Notes: generated by a model not told the origin, from the letters alone. A stretch of DNA of 64,000 bases from Vibrio atypicus (GCF_009811315.1 NZ_BLID01000001.1:186001-250000), one strand, 5' to 3'. Shown: positions 1-10,096, counted from the first letter of the stretch. Made by a program: numbers and translations.

Positions 1-1
1 A

Positions 2-433
2 TTTTTTGCCGACTTCATGCTTTGGCTACTGAACGTATCGACCGAGCAACAATTGGCGCTTCTGTTTCGCCAAGCCTCGTTAGCTTACGTGGTTTTGCAT
101 TGGGGTGAGTTCTTATTGCGAATGATCGTCGCGGGCCTGTTGCTTCTGCCTTTGGCGTTAACCGCAATGGCGATTTCTCAGAAAGTTAACTCTCCGCTAC
201 TAGTTCTGTTAGTTGCCATTTACGCACTGCGCTGGATGCCAATCGCTTTGTTCGGTGATTACCATATCGATCAGTTCTTTTCAGAGATTTTCTACCTGCC
301 ACTACACGCAATTCTAGCGCCAAATCCATTTAGCGCGATACCTGCGGCAGGCTGGATAAATGTGGCTATCTATGCATTTATCGGTGTACTTGCTTGGACA
401 GCTAGCCTGAAGTTCAGTCGCACAGTCAACTAA
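2..433 (+). CDS. C-terminal part of a polytopic membrane protein (partial at window edge)
   Basis: The reading frame is open to the left edge of the window, so the Met at 17 is probably internal and the gene starts outside. The visible 143 residues hold about four hydrophobic segments: around the first Met-Leu-Trp-Leu stretch, a long one rich in Leu/Ala near residues 35-55, one near 60-80 and one at the C-terminus. No catalytic motif is visible. The composition resembles an ABC-2 type permease tail, but that is only an impression. The gene ends at a strong hairpin shared with the convergent DUF1772 gene. Confidence 0.55.
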   Translation, partial: FFADFMLWLLNVSTEQQLALLFRQASLAYVVLHWGEFLLRMIVAGLLLLPLALTAMAISQKVNSPLLVLLVAIYALRWMPIALFGDYHIDQFFSEIFYLPLHAILAPNPFSAIPAAGWINVAIYAFIGVLAWTASLKFSRTVN

Positions 434-438
434 CCTAA

Positions 439-473
439 AATCAGACAAGTGAGCTCATCTCACTTGTCTGATT
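439..473. terminator. Bidirectional intrinsic terminator
   Basis: A perfect 15-bp stem (439-453 with 459-473) with a 5-nt loop lies between two convergent genes. Short A-rich and T-rich flanks occur on both sides, so it can serve both strands. Confidence 0.8.
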
Positions 474-475
474 CT

Positions 476-940
476 TTAATGATAAACAAACTGCCCGACC
501 ACTAAGAGACTAGACATCAACGACAGGTAGCAGCGCTTAGCATTCCAACTTCCCCATTGCTGCACATACTTTTTCCATATTTGGCTCACATCTCCTGATG
601 CATATTTCAGTTCGTTGTTAAGAGGGACGTTGCGCGTTGCGGTAATCATAAAAGCCAATATCGCCAATATGTAGCCATACAAAGCCACATCTGTTGTAGA
701 CAGTTGACCATCAATCAAACCTAGCAACATTGCGCCAAGACTGGTTAACGGTGATAGGACAAAGATCAGCAGAAACTGCTTATTGATGATCACATCGTTA
801 ATTCGCTGCATCATCAGTGCCCCCTCTTTATCTTTAAATACTGGCATAACCGTATTGTGAAAAATGAAATACAGCCCCGCCAGCATCGCTGTTGTTACTG
901 CTGAAACTAGGCTTAAGGTCATGACTAGTGGTTCTAACAT
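476..940 (-). CDS. DUF1772 (anthrone oxygenase-like) membrane protein
   Basis: The 154-residue protein has four hydrophobic helices, near residues 5-28, 54-75, 83-100 and 135-152. The region between helices 3 and 4 has the arrangement T-x-x-R-N-V-P-L-N-N followed by W..W...N..R, which I recognise as typical of the DUF1772/anthrone oxygenase-like family. Bacterial members are small membrane proteins of mostly unknown role. The start is supported by an AAGGAGAG ribosome site a few bases upstream. The gene is divergent from an AraC regulator 99 bp away, which may control it. Confidence 0.7.
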   Translation of the reverse strand: MLEPLVMTLSLVSAVTTAMLAGLYFIFHNTVMPVFKDKEGALMMQRINDVIINKQFLLIFVLSPLTSLGAMLLGLIDGQLSTTDVALYGYILAILAFMITATRNVPLNNELKYASGDVSQIWKKYVQQWGSWNAKRCYLSLMSSLLVVGQFVYH

Positions 941-1039
941 TCGGCTCTCCTTAGATAATCACTCGCTGGCGACTATTTAATCAAAAGAGGCTGATATATA
1001 GTTGTCATTAAGTCTCTTTTTATTTGCAGAACGTACCAA

Positions 1040-2017
1040 ATGGCAGACCTAGAACAAGCGATAAACAGTGGCAAGTTCAGCCAACAGCGTCAATCGAGCA
1101 GTGCGCCGCTTGGACAGCTCAAAATGCAGCGTGTCTTTTATACCCACGCGTTACTTCGAGAACCTTGGGGGCTTAAAATGCCCGCGATTCCATCGAGCAC
1201 CATGTTTCATCTAGTTCTGGATGGGGAGGCCTTTGTGTCTGTCTCTGGTCAACACGTTCAGCTTATGCCCGGCGACTTTGTCTTAATCCCTCATGGTACA
1301 GGGCATGAAATCGTCGATACTCAGCACTCTACTGCCACTGATTTGTTTGAGCACAACCTTGAGCAAATAACTGATCATTACGAAAAGCTGACCTCAAATG
1401 GCCAAGGAGCATTAACCACCACAATATGCGGAACTGTTCTATTCGAAAATGAGGTGACAGCTTCCATCATAAAATCCATGCCGGAGTACATTGTTATCTC
1501 CACGCAATCTTCCAACTATCCTTTGCTCGTCAATATGATAGAAGCCATTCAACAAGAGACCTTAGACGAACAATTCGCAACAGAGTTTATCGTCCCAAAG
1601 TTGGCGGATATTCTGATCTTACAATGCATCAGAGCGTGGATAGCTCGAATGCAAACATCCACCACCAACTGGTTGCTTGCATACAGTGATAAACGCTTGG
1701 CTAGCGCATTAGATAAAATCCATACCTCCCCTTCTGACGATATAGATATTGATACGCTTGCTCGTTTATCGGCCATGTCGAGGACCCGTTTTATCGAGTA
1801 CTTCAAGCAGGTATTAGGTCAAACGCCGAAACAGTATGTGATTGAGTGGCGTTTGAATCTCGCGCGTGAACGTTTACAAAGCGGCAATGAGCCCATAATC
1901 AACGTAGCGCTCGATGTCGGATATAAATCAGAAGCGGCACTTAGCCGAGCGTATAAATCAAGATTTGGAGAGCCACCGTCTAAAACAAAGAGACGCTTTA
2001 CACAGGAAGAGCACTAA
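1040..2017 (+). CDS. AraC-family regulator with N-terminal cupin
   Basis: The 325-residue protein has an N-terminal cupin-type sensor (about residues 20-190, with a GDFVLIPHGTGHE stretch typical of AraC 'cupin_6' members). Its C-terminal AraC DNA-binding region (about 220-320) has two helix-turn-helix units, including LARLSAMSRTRFIEYFKQ and VALDVGYKSEAALSRAYKSR, and ends in the usual FGEPPS-like motif. It is divergent from the DUF1772 gene, a common arrangement in which the regulator controls its neighbour. The ligand cannot be deduced. It lies just outside the urease cluster and its cupin type differs from UreR, so a role in urease control is not implied. Confidence 0.85.
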   Translation: MADLEQAINSGKFSQQRQSSSAPLGQLKMQRVFYTHALLREPWGLKMPAIPSSTMFHLVLDGEAFVSVSGQHVQLMPGDFVLIPHGTGHEIVDTQHSTATDLFEHNLEQITDHYEKLTSNGQGALTTTICGTVLFENEVTASIIKSMPEYIVISTQSSNYPLLVNMIEAIQQETLDEQFATEFIVPKLADILILQCIRAWIARMQTSTTNWLLAYSDKRLASALDKIHTSPSDDIDIDTLARLSAMSRTRFIEYFKQVLGQTPKQYVIEWRLNLARERLQSGNEPIINVALDVGYKSEAALSRAYKSRFGEPPSKTKRRFTQEEH

Positions 2018-2040
2018 ACGAAGGCTGGCTGGGTTTAAAT

Positions 2041-2068
2041 AAAACGGCCTCATACCAGAGACCGTTTT
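2041..2068. terminator. Terminator between AraC gene and ureG
   Basis: The arms AAAACGG (2041-2047) and CCGTTTT (2062-2068) close a stem with an inner CTC/GAG pairing. A-rich and T-rich sides fit a bidirectional terminator between convergent genes. Confidence 0.65.
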
Positions 2069-2094
2069 ACTAAAGGAAGGAAGATGACGTGTCA

Positions 2095-2715
2095 CTATGC
2101 TTGTGTGAGCATGCCTTTATCAATGATGAAATCGATAATTTTTTGAAGGCCTACGCCCTCTTTTAGATTGGTAAACACATAAGGTTTTTCTGGTCGCATA
2201 CGCGCTGTATCTGCTTCCATAACTTCTAACGAAGCCCCAACATAAGGCGCAAGGTCAATTTTATTAATCACAAGCAAGTCAGAGCGAGTAATACCAGGCC
2301 CTCCCTTACGCGGGATCTTCTCACCTTCAGCGACATCAATCACATAGATGGTAAGGTCTGCCAATTCTGGGCTAAATGTCGCGCTTAAGTTATCACCACC
2401 ACTCTCAACAAATACCACATCAAGATTATTATGGCGCATTGCTAGTTCTTCTACCGCCGCAAGATTCATCGACGCATCTTCACGAATGGCGGTATGTGGG
2501 CAGCCTCCCGTTTCAACACCGATAATACGATCCGCTTCTAACGCTTTCGCGCGGGTTAATATTTTGGCGTCTTCTTGCGTATAGATATCATTAGTCACCA
2601 CCGCTATTTGAAACTGATCGCGAATGGTCTTACAAAGAATTTCAAGTAAGGCTGTTTTACCTGAGCCAACAGGGCCACCGACACCAATGCGTAGTGGCTG
2701 TTTATAGTCTTGCAT
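2095..2715 (-). CDS. ureG: Urease accessory GTPase UreG
   Basis: UreG is the SIMIBI-class GTPase that powers nickel delivery to apo-urease in the UreDFG complex. The 206-residue length is normal. Visible motifs are the P-loop GPVGSGKT near residues 14-21, the metal-binding CPH inside [13 protein letters not shown] near residues 67-79, the ESGGDNL stretch, and the NKID guanine-specificity motif near residue 150. It is the last gene of the minus-strand operon ureDABCEFG, 9 bp after ureF. Downstream is a terminator and an unrelated AraC gene. No thermostable-haemolysin gene (trh) is present on this side. Confidence 0.97.
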   Translation of the reverse strand: MQDYKQPLRIGVGGPVGSGKTALLEILCKTIRDQFQIAVVTNDIYTQEDAKILTRAKALEADRIIGVETGGCPHTAIREDASMNLAAVEELAMRHNNLDVVFVESGGDNLSATFSPELADLTIYVIDVAEGEKIPRKGGPGITRSDLLVINKIDLAPYVGASLEVMEADTARMRPEKPYVFTNLKEGVGLQKIIDFIIDKGMLTQA

Positions 2716-2724
2716 AAAGCATCC

Positions 2725-3390
2725 TTATGAACGAAATAGACGTGTATATTGAGTTTCATGGCGACAACTGGCGATCACTTGGGCCGCTGTAAAGCTACCA
2801 ATATCTTCGCAGGGCCAGTGTCTGGACTTGTTGACTGCTTCCGGAATCAGATCGGCAAGTCTGAGCAAAAGCTTTTGACCATCAGTTTGCCCCAATGGAA
2901 TCAGCTTAACTCCTGCCATCACAGCATTCTCTAACCAGCCCCAAGCGTAGGCGAGGCACAGTTTCACTGGAGGAATATCCCATTTAATAGCGGCGATTGC
3001 GAAAGCCGCTACTTGTGTCTGCTTAACCATTTCCCTCGTTTCTTCATCCAGATTTACGCCAAGTTGAGGAAGAAGTTTTGCAAACGCCGCACCGCGTTGC
3101 TTTTCTTCTAAGCGCAATTCCTTGGTTTCTCGGCTCGCAATGATAAAGTTGCACCACCCAAGCGCTTTACTTCGGTTTCCTTGAGCCAAAAGCCATCGAA
3201 GCTCCATTAGCACAGGTAACTCTAAAGTCGCTAAACTCTCCATCAGTTGCGTCGTCAACCAGTCAGAAAGCGTTTCAACATTATGAACCCAGCCTTTTTC
3301 TATCGCCCACTCCAATCCTTGTGAGTAGGTAAACGATCCAACAGGCAGCGACGGGCTCACCAGTTGATACAGACGAAGATCGGTTAACAT
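2725..3390 (-). CDS. ureF: Urease accessory protein UreF
   Basis: UreF is a helical chaperone that bridges UreD and UreG on apo-urease and gates GTP hydrolysis and nickel delivery. The open frame extends upstream to 3489, but that extension overlaps ureE. The start at 3390 ([10 protein letters not shown]) gives 221 residues, the usual family length. It has an AGGGGAG ribosome site and lies 16 bp after the ureE stop. The family-typical N-terminus [15 protein letters not shown], near residues 15-30, is clear. It sits between ureE and ureG in the operon. Confidence 0.95.
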   Translation of the reverse strand: MLTDLRLYQLVSPSLPVGSFTYSQGLEWAIEKGWVHNVETLSDWLTTQLMESLATLELPVLMELRWLLAQGNRSKALGWCNFIIASRETKELRLEEKQRGAAFAKLLPQLGVNLDEETREMVKQTQVAAFAIAAIKWDIPPVKLCLAYAWGWLENAVMAGVKLIPLGQTDGQKLLLRLADLIPEAVNKSRHWPCEDIGSFTAAQVIASCRHETQYTRLFRS

Positions 3391-3406
3391 ATTCTCCCCT
3401 ATCGGC

Positions 3407-3877
3407 TTAGTGATGATGCCCGTGACCTGCACTCGATCCACCATAAGCGCCGGGTTCTGGCTGATAAGTCGCTCGTTCGACACGAACACCTAAACCAAGT
3501 CCTTTGACCATATCGTCTAATACATGATCGTGTAGGTATCGACACCAGCCCTGCTCAACTTGCAAAGGGACGTGTCGATTGCCAAGGTGGTAACACGCTT
3601 TTGCCAACAACAAGAGATCATCAGAAAATACTGTAGAGACCATCTCTTCTGCCGCTTTGATCACAGCAACTTCACCGCTATCAGCTTTTACCCAATCACC
3701 CTCTTTTAATACCGAACCTCTCGGCAGAAAAAGCCCAGCTGTTTGCCCGTCACTTAACGTTACTTTCAAACGGCTTTTGGTTCTTTCATTCATGGTTAAA
3801 CACAAAGAGAGCTCAGGCTGTTCGTTAGATGTTTGAGCACCCTCATCGACATTCACTATTTGAGTAAATTGAATCAT
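3407..3877 (-). CDS. ureE: Urease nickel metallochaperone UreE
   Basis: UreE is a dimeric metallochaperone that hands nickel to UreG. The 156-residue protein has the N-terminal UreE domain (about 1-80, with LPRG and GDWV elements), the C-terminal domain with LGNRHVPLQ (the conserved metal-site His lies in GNRH, about residue 98), and a short His-rich tail GHGHHH. The tail is much shorter than in Klebsiella UreE. A 10-bp intercistronic hairpin (3892-3918) separates it from ureC and partly contains its GGAGAGAGG ribosome-binding region. Confidence 0.96.
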   Translation of the reverse strand: MIQFTQIVNVDEGAQTSNEQPELSLCLTMNERTKSRLKVTLSDGQTAGLFLPRGSVLKEGDWVKADSGEVAVIKAAEEMVSTVFSDDLLLLAKACYHLGNRHVPLQVEQGWCRYLHDHVLDDMVKGLGLGVRVERATYQPEPGAYGGSSAGHGHHH

Positions 3878-3891
3878 GTCATGTTACCTCT

Positions 3892-3918
3892 CTCCTTTGG
3901 CCTTATTCGCCAAAGGAG
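3892..3918 (-). promoter_or_regulatory. Intercistronic hairpin between ureC and ureE
   Basis: A perfect 10-bp stem (3892-3901 with 3909-3918) and a 7-nt loop lie in the 59-bp gap. In the minus-strand RNA the 3' arm contains AAGGAG, next to the GAGAGG preceding the ureE start. No U-tract follows, so it is not a classical terminator. It may tune ureEFG translation or stabilise processed mRNA ends (inference). Confidence 0.5.
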
Positions 3919-3936
3919 TCTTTGGAATTATTACGT

Positions 3937-5640
3937 TTAGAACAAGAAATACCGCTGAGCCATTGGTAATTCCGTCGCGGGTTCACACACCAATGGCACG
4001 CCATCCGCTTTCACTTCATAGGTTTGAGAATCCAGCTCGATATTTGGCGCATAGTTGTTGTGTACCATGTCTTGTTTGGTGATATTTCTACAGCCTTGAA
4101 CACGACCCACTTGGCTCTTCAATGACAGTGCCTCAGGTACTCCGGCATCGATACTCGCTTGGGACATGAAGATCATTGATGACTTGTATTTCGCTTTACC
4201 AAAACAAGCGTACATTGGTCGATAATGCACTGGTTGAGGCGTTGGAATAGCTGCGTTGATGTCCCCCATTGGCGCATAGGCCACCAAACCACTCTTCAGA
4301 ACCAAAGATGGTTTTACACCAAAGAAAGCGGGATCCCACACGACGATATCAGCCAACTTTCCAACCTCTATCGAACCCACCTCGTGCGCGATACCATGAG
4401 CAATGGCAGGATTAATCGTGTACTTAGCCACATACCGCTTTAAACGATGATTATCGTTGTGGGCGCTATCACCTTCCATGGTGCCTCGTTGCAACTTCAT
4501 TTTATTTGCACATTGCCAAGTACGGGTGATCACTTCACCAACGCGTCCCATAGCTTGGGAATCTGAGGACATCACAGAGATCGCCCCTAGATCATGGAGA
4601 ATATCTTCAGCAGCGATCGTCTCTTGACGAATTCTAGACTCAGCAAACGCGACATCTTCAGGGATAGAAGGATCCAAATGATGGCAAACCATCAACATAT
4701 CCAGATGTTCGTCGACTGTATTTATCGTGTAAGGCATCGTTGGATTGGTTGATGCTGGGATGATATTCGCTTCACCGACAGACTTAATAACATCAGGCGC
4801 GTGTCCACCGCCTGCGCCTTCAGTATGGAAAACATGAATCACTCGATCGCCAATAGCGCGCATTGTCTCTTCGTAAAAGCCACCTTCATTCAAGGTGTCA
4901 GAGTGAATCGCGACTTGAACGTCCATCTCATCAGCGACAGACAAGCAGTTCTCAATTGCTGCAGGTGTAGCGCCCCAATCTTCATGAAGTTTAAGCCCCA
5001 TCGCGCCCGCTGCGATTTGCTCACGGATTGCTTCTGGCTTACTCACACAGCCTTTACCAAATAAACCAACGTTAATCGGCAACTCATCCACCGCTTCTAG
5101 CATTCGGTGCATATTCCATACACCAGGTGTCACTGTCGTGGCGTTTGAGCCAGCGACAGGGCCAGTGCCGCCACCAATGAATGTTGTTAAACCGGCAGAC
5201 AACCCTTCTTCCGCTTGTTGCGGACAAATAAAGTGAATGTGAGTATCAATACCACCTGCTGTGATAATTTTTCCTTCACCCGCGACCACTTCTGTCCCAG
5301 GCCCAATAACGATATCCACATTGGGCTGAACATCCGGATTACCGGCTTTACCGATGCCCATAATGCGGCCATCTTTAATACCGATATCCGCTTTAACAAT
5401 GCCCCAATGATCAAGAATCAGCGCATTGGTGATCAAAACATCAACGCAGTGTTCATTCGTCACCTGACTTTGACCCATTCCATCCCGAATGACTTTACCG
5501 CCGCCAAACTTCACTTCCTCACCATAGGTTGTGAAGTCTTGTTCTACTTGGAGAAATAGCTCGGTATCAGCAAGGCGTACACTGTCGCCAGTCGTCGGCC
5601 CAAACATATCTGAATACGCCTGACGCGAAATTTTACTCAT
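3937..5640 (-). CDS. ureC: Urease catalytic subunit alpha UreC
   Basis: UreC is the catalytic subunit that hydrolyses urea to ammonia and carbamate at a dinuclear nickel site. The 567-residue length is standard. All active-site signatures are visible: HIHFICPQQ (nickel His pair), GLKLHEDWG (carbamylated Lys), [19 protein letters not shown] (two His), the flap motif VCHHLD with the usual Cys-His, and the terminal nickel Asp in SDSQAMGR. The start overlaps the ureB stop by four bases (ATGA), showing translational coupling. Alpha, beta and gamma chains are separate genes, as in most Gram-negative ureases. Confidence 0.98.
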   Translation of the reverse strand: MSKISRQAYSDMFGPTTGDSVRLADTELFLQVEQDFTTYGEEVKFGGGKVIRDGMGQSQVTNEHCVDVLITNALILDHWGIVKADIGIKDGRIMGIGKAGNPDVQPNVDIVIGPGTEVVAGEGKIITAGGIDTHIHFICPQQAEEGLSAGLTTFIGGGTGPVAGSNATTVTPGVWNMHRMLEAVDELPINVGLFGKGCVSKPEAIREQIAAGAMGLKLHEDWGATPAAIENCLSVADEMDVQVAIHSDTLNEGGFYEETMRAIGDRVIHVFHTEGAGGGHAPDVIKSVGEANIIPASTNPTMPYTINTVDEHLDMLMVCHHLDPSIPEDVAFAESRIRQETIAAEDILHDLGAISVMSSDSQAMGRVGEVITRTWQCANKMKLQRGTMEGDSAHNDNHRLKRYVAKYTINPAIAHGIAHEVGSIEVGKLADIVVWDPAFFGVKPSLVLKSGLVAYAPMGDINAAIPTPQPVHYRPMYACFGKAKYKSSMIFMSQASIDAGVPEALSLKSQVGRVQGCRNITKQDMVHNNYAPNIELDSQTYEVKADGVPLVCEPATELPMAQRYFLF

Positions 5641-5960
5641 TGTTTTTCCTGTAGTTTTCCCATCACGGCACCTTGGAAACCATAAATTTCACGCTTGCCG
5701 CTAAACTCGACTAATTCAATTGTTCTTCGTTGACCTGGCTCGAAGCGAACTGCCATACCCGCAGGGATATTCAATCGATACCCGAGTGTTTCTTCACGTT
5801 CGAACTCTAAAGATGTGTTTACTTCATAAAAGTGATAATGAGATCCAACTTGAATGGGACGATCGCCCAAATTGGAGACCCTCAAAGTCTTTGTTTGACG
5901 CCCCTCATTTAAAGTAATGTCACCTAACTCGTGATTAACTTTGATTTCACCTGGAATCAT
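5637..5960 (-). CDS. ureB: Urease subunit beta UreB
   Basis: The 107-residue small urease subunit is structural and packs on UreC. Family signatures are MIPGE at the start, [15 protein letters not shown] near residues 30-45, and RLNIPAG followed by RFEPG. The gene is 11 bp after ureA and overlaps ureC by four bases, so the three structural chains are made from one coupled transcript. Confidence 0.97.
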   Translation of the reverse strand: MIPGEIKVNHELGDITLNEGRQTKTLRVSNLGDRPIQVGSHYHFYEVNTSLEFEREETLGYRLNIPAGMAVRFEPGQRRTIELVEFSGKREIYGFQGAVMGKLQEKQ

Positions 5961-5971
5961 TGCGTCGCTCC

Positions 5972-6274
5972 CTAAACAATCGGCTCATGGATTGATACGA
6001 GCTTGGTTCCGTCAGGGAAAGTGCACTCAACCTGTACGTCTTTGATCATTTCAGGCACTCCTTCCATAACATCTTCAGCAGTGAGTACCGTGCGGCCATA
6101 ATTCATCAAATCAGCAACGGTGCGACCTTCTCTAGCCCCTTCCATAATTTCACAACAAATTAATGCAATGGCTTCTGGGTAGTTCAGCTTAATGCCTCTT
6201 GCTCGGCGACGCTCTGCAACCAAACCTGCTGTAAACAGGAGTAATTTATCTTTTTCTCTTGGTGTTAATTCCAT
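5972..6274 (-). CDS. ureA: Urease subunit gamma UreA
   Basis: The 100-residue gamma chain begins with the family hallmark [14 protein letters not shown]. It contains the [11 protein letters not shown] segment and [14 protein letters not shown] near residues 60-76. It completes the UreABC trimer core. It follows ureD by 13 bp and precedes ureB in the minus-strand operon. Confidence 0.97.
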   Translation of the reverse strand: MELTPREKDKLLLFTAGLVAERRRARGIKLNYPEAIALICCEIMEGAREGRTVADLMNYGRTVLTAEDVMEGVPEMIKDVQVECTFPDGTKLVSIHEPIV

Positions 6275-6287
6275 ATTAACTCTCTAT

Positions 6288-7130
6288 TTAAGTCGCCCAA
6301 ATTCTCGGTATTTCAGGAATATATCCAAACCAATATTCTCGGCATATTTTCCACAATTGAATAAATACTGTTGCTATAGGCTCCGTTTGAAACCCAAGTG
6401 CCCGAATAACCAATATCCCATCGACATCTGTAATACCAAACTCAATATCTTCACCTTTCACAATTGGTGAAATGTTTAATTCTTCCAGACATTTTGATTT
6501 GAGTTCGTCTGTCGCCGGGTATATATATAGACTGCCTAGCATGGGAAATTCGCGCATCCCCGCAGCCTGATTTTGACCGCCCTGTACGTTCATTGATTCA
6601 GCTAAAGTCAGGAGCCCATCAATATATATTCGTGTTCGCCCTTTGATAGCCCCGTGACTAAATAATTCATTAAGCATTGGACGACCAAAACACTGCATCT
6701 CCCAACCAATAAAGCGCGATGACGAATGCAACTTAATCTCTGTGTTCAAAGCAACGTTGGCTGCGGGAAAGAATATATTTTCGAGTGGTAACCACTCTAG
6801 TACAGCACCCTGACTTGCTTCTAAATTCTGCCTCTGCTGTGCTAGATGACCAGAACTTCGATAAAACTTTGTTGCCCCCGGAGTAGTAACAAGAGCGTGA
6901 GCAGAATCAGCAACATTGATATGAATATCAAGGCTATCACCACCGACAACACCTCCAGGGGGATGCAGCAGGTAAGTATGTGGGATGCCCTTTTCTGGAT
7001 AAAAGGGCCGCTGCACCATCAAAGGACCCGTTTGCTGCCGATGCGTAAGACGAGTTACTCCTCGCTTCACTTGATAGTGCAGATGAATTTCCGCAGCCCA
7101 CCCCTCATTCAGATTGGATAAAACTGACAT
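6288..7130 (-). CDS. ureD: Urease accessory protein UreD
   Basis: UreD is the scaffold that binds apo-urease and forms the nickel tunnel with UreF and UreG. I chose the start [14 protein letters not shown] at 7130, giving 280 residues. The longer open frame to 7196 adds an unrelated hydrophobic leader, and the 7130 start has a G-rich ribosome site (GGGGGGC) just upstream. Family motifs include [20 protein letters not shown] (about residues 60-72) and [11 protein letters not shown]. It is the first gene of the minus-strand operon and faces the shared control region with nikA. Confidence 0.95.
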   Translation of the reverse strand: MSVLSNLNEGWAAEIHLHYQVKRGVTRLTHRQQTGPLMVQRPFYPEKGIPHTYLLHPPGGVVGGDSLDIHINVADSAHALVTTPGATKFYRSSGHLAQQRQNLEASQGAVLEWLPLENIFFPAANVALNTEIKLHSSSRFIGWEMQCFGRPMLNELFSHGAIKGRTRIYIDGLLTLAESMNVQGGQNQAAGMREFPMLGSLYIYPATDELKSKCLEELNISPIVKGEDIEFGITDVDGILVIRALGFQTEPIATVFIQLWKICREYWFGYIPEIPRIWAT

Positions 7131-7589
7131 TCGCCCCCCAAAATAATGAACAATGTAAATCGAAACAAACCGAAACAGGATCACAGGCGTGGGCAAATCC
7201 GCTGCTCATGTTTAGGAATATAAAAGAAGGCATCTAGAGTAATTAATTGAAGTTCGGTATCTCTAGAAGAAAGGGAGAGCGGCTAGGTTAAACTCATTGG
7301 CAAAGTTTAAAGACATACTAAATACAGCCTCTTAATAATTATGGGTGTATTAAAATTATCAAGAAGTTGCATAATTCGACATATTCATATGCCCTAGCCT
7401 CTCTCGAAGAAACTATACACCAACATTTAATGTCATTACATTTCAGAATCAGCTCATTATATTTAGATTAATTATGCACACCTGATAACCTAAACAATAA
7501 GAGAGAATATCTATATTCATTGCTATTGCTACAATTAAGATTGCCTAATATTTTATCGATCTTTAATAACCCCTAAGGTATCAGATAAA
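7131..7589. promoter_or_regulatory. Divergent ureD-nikA control region with paired repeats
   Basis: This 459-bp AT-rich gap holds no gene. It contains a near-perfect inverted pair, GAGAGCGGCTAGG (7275-7287) and CCTAGCCTCTCTC (7393-7405), matching at 12 of 13 positions. It also holds a direct pair CTCT(A/C)GAAGAAA at 7261-7272 and 7401-7412. A site ending ATTCATTG near 7510-7530 only loosely resembles the UreR consensus known from enterobacteria. Both arms of the cluster must start here, so this is the likely UreR target region (inference). Confidence 0.65.
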
Positions 7590-9119
7590 ATGAAGCAACG
7601 ACTGGTCGTGTTCCTTATCACCATAGCGTGTATTGGTAACGTCACTGCAGCCCCTGAAACTCTTTATATTGCTTTAGGAGATGAACCAAGCAAAGGCTTT
7701 GACTCCACTCAAGGTTGGGGAAAATACGGTCACGCCCTTATTCAATCTACGCTTCTGAAACGTAATAACGACTTCGAATTAGAAGGAGATATAGCCGTTG
7801 CATGGGCGCTATCCAAAGACAAGCTATCGTGGAACATAACCTTAAGGGATGACGTGAAGTTCTCCGATGGGACATTACTGACAGCGGATGATGTCGCCTT
7901 TACGTTTATACAAGCAAAGAAAACATTAAGTACGCATGATCTTTCTAACTTAGATCGTGTGAGTGTATCGTCACCAACAAGTGTTACGTTCTATCTAAAC
8001 GCACCTGACATTACCTTTATCGACAATTTAGTCGCTGTGGGGATTGTTCCAAAGCACCGCTATGACGTTCATTATGCTCAGCAGCCTATTGGTTCTGGGC
8101 CTTATCAATTTGTTCGCTGGAATAAAGGTGAATCCCTGACACTAAAGCGTAACCCCTACTATTACGGTTCAACGCCTCAATTTGATTCATTGGTAATCGT
8201 CTTTGGCGAAGAGCATGTCAATTTAGCACTCTTCAAAACAGGGCAGATCCAGTTAACCACTTTACCGCAAAAATACATACACGCATTGCCGTCATCAGCA
8301 ACGCTTTGGAATGTAAAAAGTGTCGATAATCGAGGCATAGTCTGGCCTGTAGTCGCTCGTACCAGCCCGTTTGTTGGCAATGATATCACTTCAGATTTAG
8401 TGATTCGTAAAGCGGTGAGCCTAGCGATAAATCGAGAACTGATCGTCAGCAAACTACTCCAAGGCTATGCCTACCCTGCAGCATCTGTTTCGGACGGCCT
8501 CCCATGGGAACCTAAACACCTTGCTCAACCAACTTTCAACATTGAGCAAGCCAAAAAGCTTCTAGATGAGGCAGGTTGGATTGATGCTAACGGTGATGGT
8601 ATTCGAGAAAAGAACGGGAAAAAAGCGGCATTCAATCTCTACTACAAGTCAGGAGATAGTGTTCGAGAAGAGCTATCCATTACCATAAGCCAAATGGTTA
8701 AAGCGATAGGTATTCATATCACTCCTATTGGTGCCGATTGGGATACTATCGCAAAACACATGCATGCAGATCCTGTATTAATGGGGTTTGGCAGTCACTC
8801 AGCGAGTGAAGTGGCATTTTTATATCACTCTAACTTTGCCGGTGTAGATTTCTACAACTCTGGTTTATACAGCCAGCACAAGGTTGATACACTGCTTAAC
8901 GAAGCAAAAAGTGCGAGCTCATGGCAACAATCGATACCGCTTTGGCAAAAAGCCCAAGAGTTAGCCTCTCTTGATGAACCTTGGAGCTGGCTGGTCAATC
9001 TTGATCACTTGTATGCAACCGATTCATGTCTTGACTTAGGAAAGCCATTTACTGAGCCCCATGCGCATGGCTGGCCTATCCTCAGCAACATCAATGAATG
9101 GCGATGGACATGCCACTAA
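7590..9119 (+). CDS. nikA: Nickel ABC transporter, periplasmic binding protein NikA
   Basis: The 509-residue solute-binding protein belongs to the peptide/nickel SBP_bac_5 family. An N-terminal signal peptide (about residues 1-20, cleaved near TAA-APE) exports it to the periplasm. Typical features are NNDFELEGDIAVAW and the SDGTLLTADDVAFTF signature near residues 90-105, and a C-terminal EPHAHGW stretch whose histidines may touch the metal complex. Metal specificity is inferred from the linkage to urease genes. The gene overlaps nikB by 22 bp and opens the plus-strand operon nikABCDE. Confidence 0.93.
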   Translation: MKQRLVVFLITIACIGNVTAAPETLYIALGDEPSKGFDSTQGWGKYGHALIQSTLLKRNNDFELEGDIAVAWALSKDKLSWNITLRDDVKFSDGTLLTADDVAFTFIQAKKTLSTHDLSNLDRVSVSSPTSVTFYLNAPDITFIDNLVAVGIVPKHRYDVHYAQQPIGSGPYQFVRWNKGESLTLKRNPYYYGSTPQFDSLVIVFGEEHVNLALFKTGQIQLTTLPQKYIHALPSSATLWNVKSVDNRGIVWPVVARTSPFVGNDITSDLVIRKAVSLAINRELIVSKLLQGYAYPAASVSDGLPWEPKHLAQPTFNIEQAKKLLDEAGWIDANGDGIREKNGKKAAFNLYYKSGDSVREELSITISQMVKAIGIHITPIGADWDTIAKHMHADPVLMGFGSHSASEVAFLYHSNFAGVDFYNSGLYSQHKVDTLLNEAKSASSWQQSIPLWQKAQELASLDEPWSWLVNLDHLYATDSCLDLGKPFTEPHAHGWPILSNINEWRWTCH

Positions 9120-10078
9120 TTCGTGCTGCTTTCATCACCATTGGGCGTAACTTGATGTTGGTTGCTATTACCAGTTGCGTAGCGATCCTGCTGATAAGTG
9201 TCTCTCCCATCAATCCAGTTAATGAGTTTCTTGGAGGGAATCTCCTCTCTGTCTCAGCAGAACAAAAAGCGCTCATTGCGCAGCATCTTGGCATCTCTCA
9301 AACGCCTATAGAACAGTGGATGCAAATCACTCAACAGTTCTTCAAAGGCAACTTGGGTCAGTCAAATTACTACCAGCAACCTGTAATTGATGTGATTAAA
9401 GAGAGAGCTGGCGACTCTGCCAAGCTGTTGCTCTCTAGTTGGCTATTAACTTTATTGATCGGGTATAGCTTAGGCTTGCTGGCAGGAGTAAAACAAAACA
9501 CTCTATGGGATAAAAGCTTGCAAAACTTAGCCTGGTTACTCTCATGTTTACCAGGATTTTGGCTCGGTATTTTATTGATGGCGCTGTTTTCACTGCAGCT
9601 CAGATGGCTGCCTATCAGCGGCGCAACGTCACTGCATGAGACTTCATTCACGTGGTATAGCTCTATCAGCCACCTTGTATTACCTGTCACAACATTAGTG
9701 CTAAGTGGAATTGGTCCTCTTATTTTACACACTCGAGAAAAAGTGATTGAACTGATGTCCAGTGAGCATGTGCTCTACGCTCGAATTCACCAATTGCCAT
9801 TATCTACACTGGTCAGGAAATACATTGTTGTCGGGACAGTTATGCCCGCAGTCATGATCCATTTTGCTGCTATTGCCGAAATAATGAGCTGCTCAGCTTT
9901 AGTAGAAACCGTGTTTAACTACCCAGGCCTAGGCAACGCACTAGTGAATTCCGCTCGCCATCAAGATGGAGCACTACTGATATGCCTGACGATTTTTTCG
10001 GCGCTCTCTATTGCCATCGCCAACATGCTCGCCAACTCAATTCAGCGATTTACCCAACCAAGTACTTTTCAATCATAA
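9098..10078 (+). CDS. nikB: Nickel ABC transporter permease NikB
   Basis: The 326-residue inner-membrane permease belongs to the DppB/OppB/NikB class, with about six transmembrane helices. The first is near residues 12-30. The cytoplasmic EAA-like loop is visible around HVLYARIHQLP, and FNYPGLGNALV near the C-terminus is typical. In-frame Met codons at 9104 and 9110 are alternative starts. The overlap with nikA suggests coupled translation. It pairs with NikC to form the channel. Confidence 0.92.
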   Translation: MAMDMPLIRAAFITIGRNLMLVAITSCVAILLISVSPINPVNEFLGGNLLSVSAEQKALIAQHLGISQTPIEQWMQITQQFFKGNLGQSNYYQQPVIDVIKERAGDSAKLLLSSWLLTLLIGYSLGLLAGVKQNTLWDKSLQNLAWLLSCLPGFWLGILLMALFSLQLRWLPISGATSLHETSFTWYSSISHLVLPVTTLVLSGIGPLILHTREKVIELMSSEHVLYARIHQLPLSTLVRKYIVVGTVMPAVMIHFAAIAEIMSCSALVETVFNYPGLGNALVNSARHQDGALLICLTIFSALSIAIANMLANSIQRFTQPSTFQS

Positions 10079-10096
10079 CTTCAATGAGTGATACAT

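Noticed and set aside
7510..7530. Sequence ending ATTCATTG considered as a UreR box
   Set aside because: About three of thirteen positions disagree with the consensus I recall from enterobacterial UreR, so it is mentioned only as a weak candidate.
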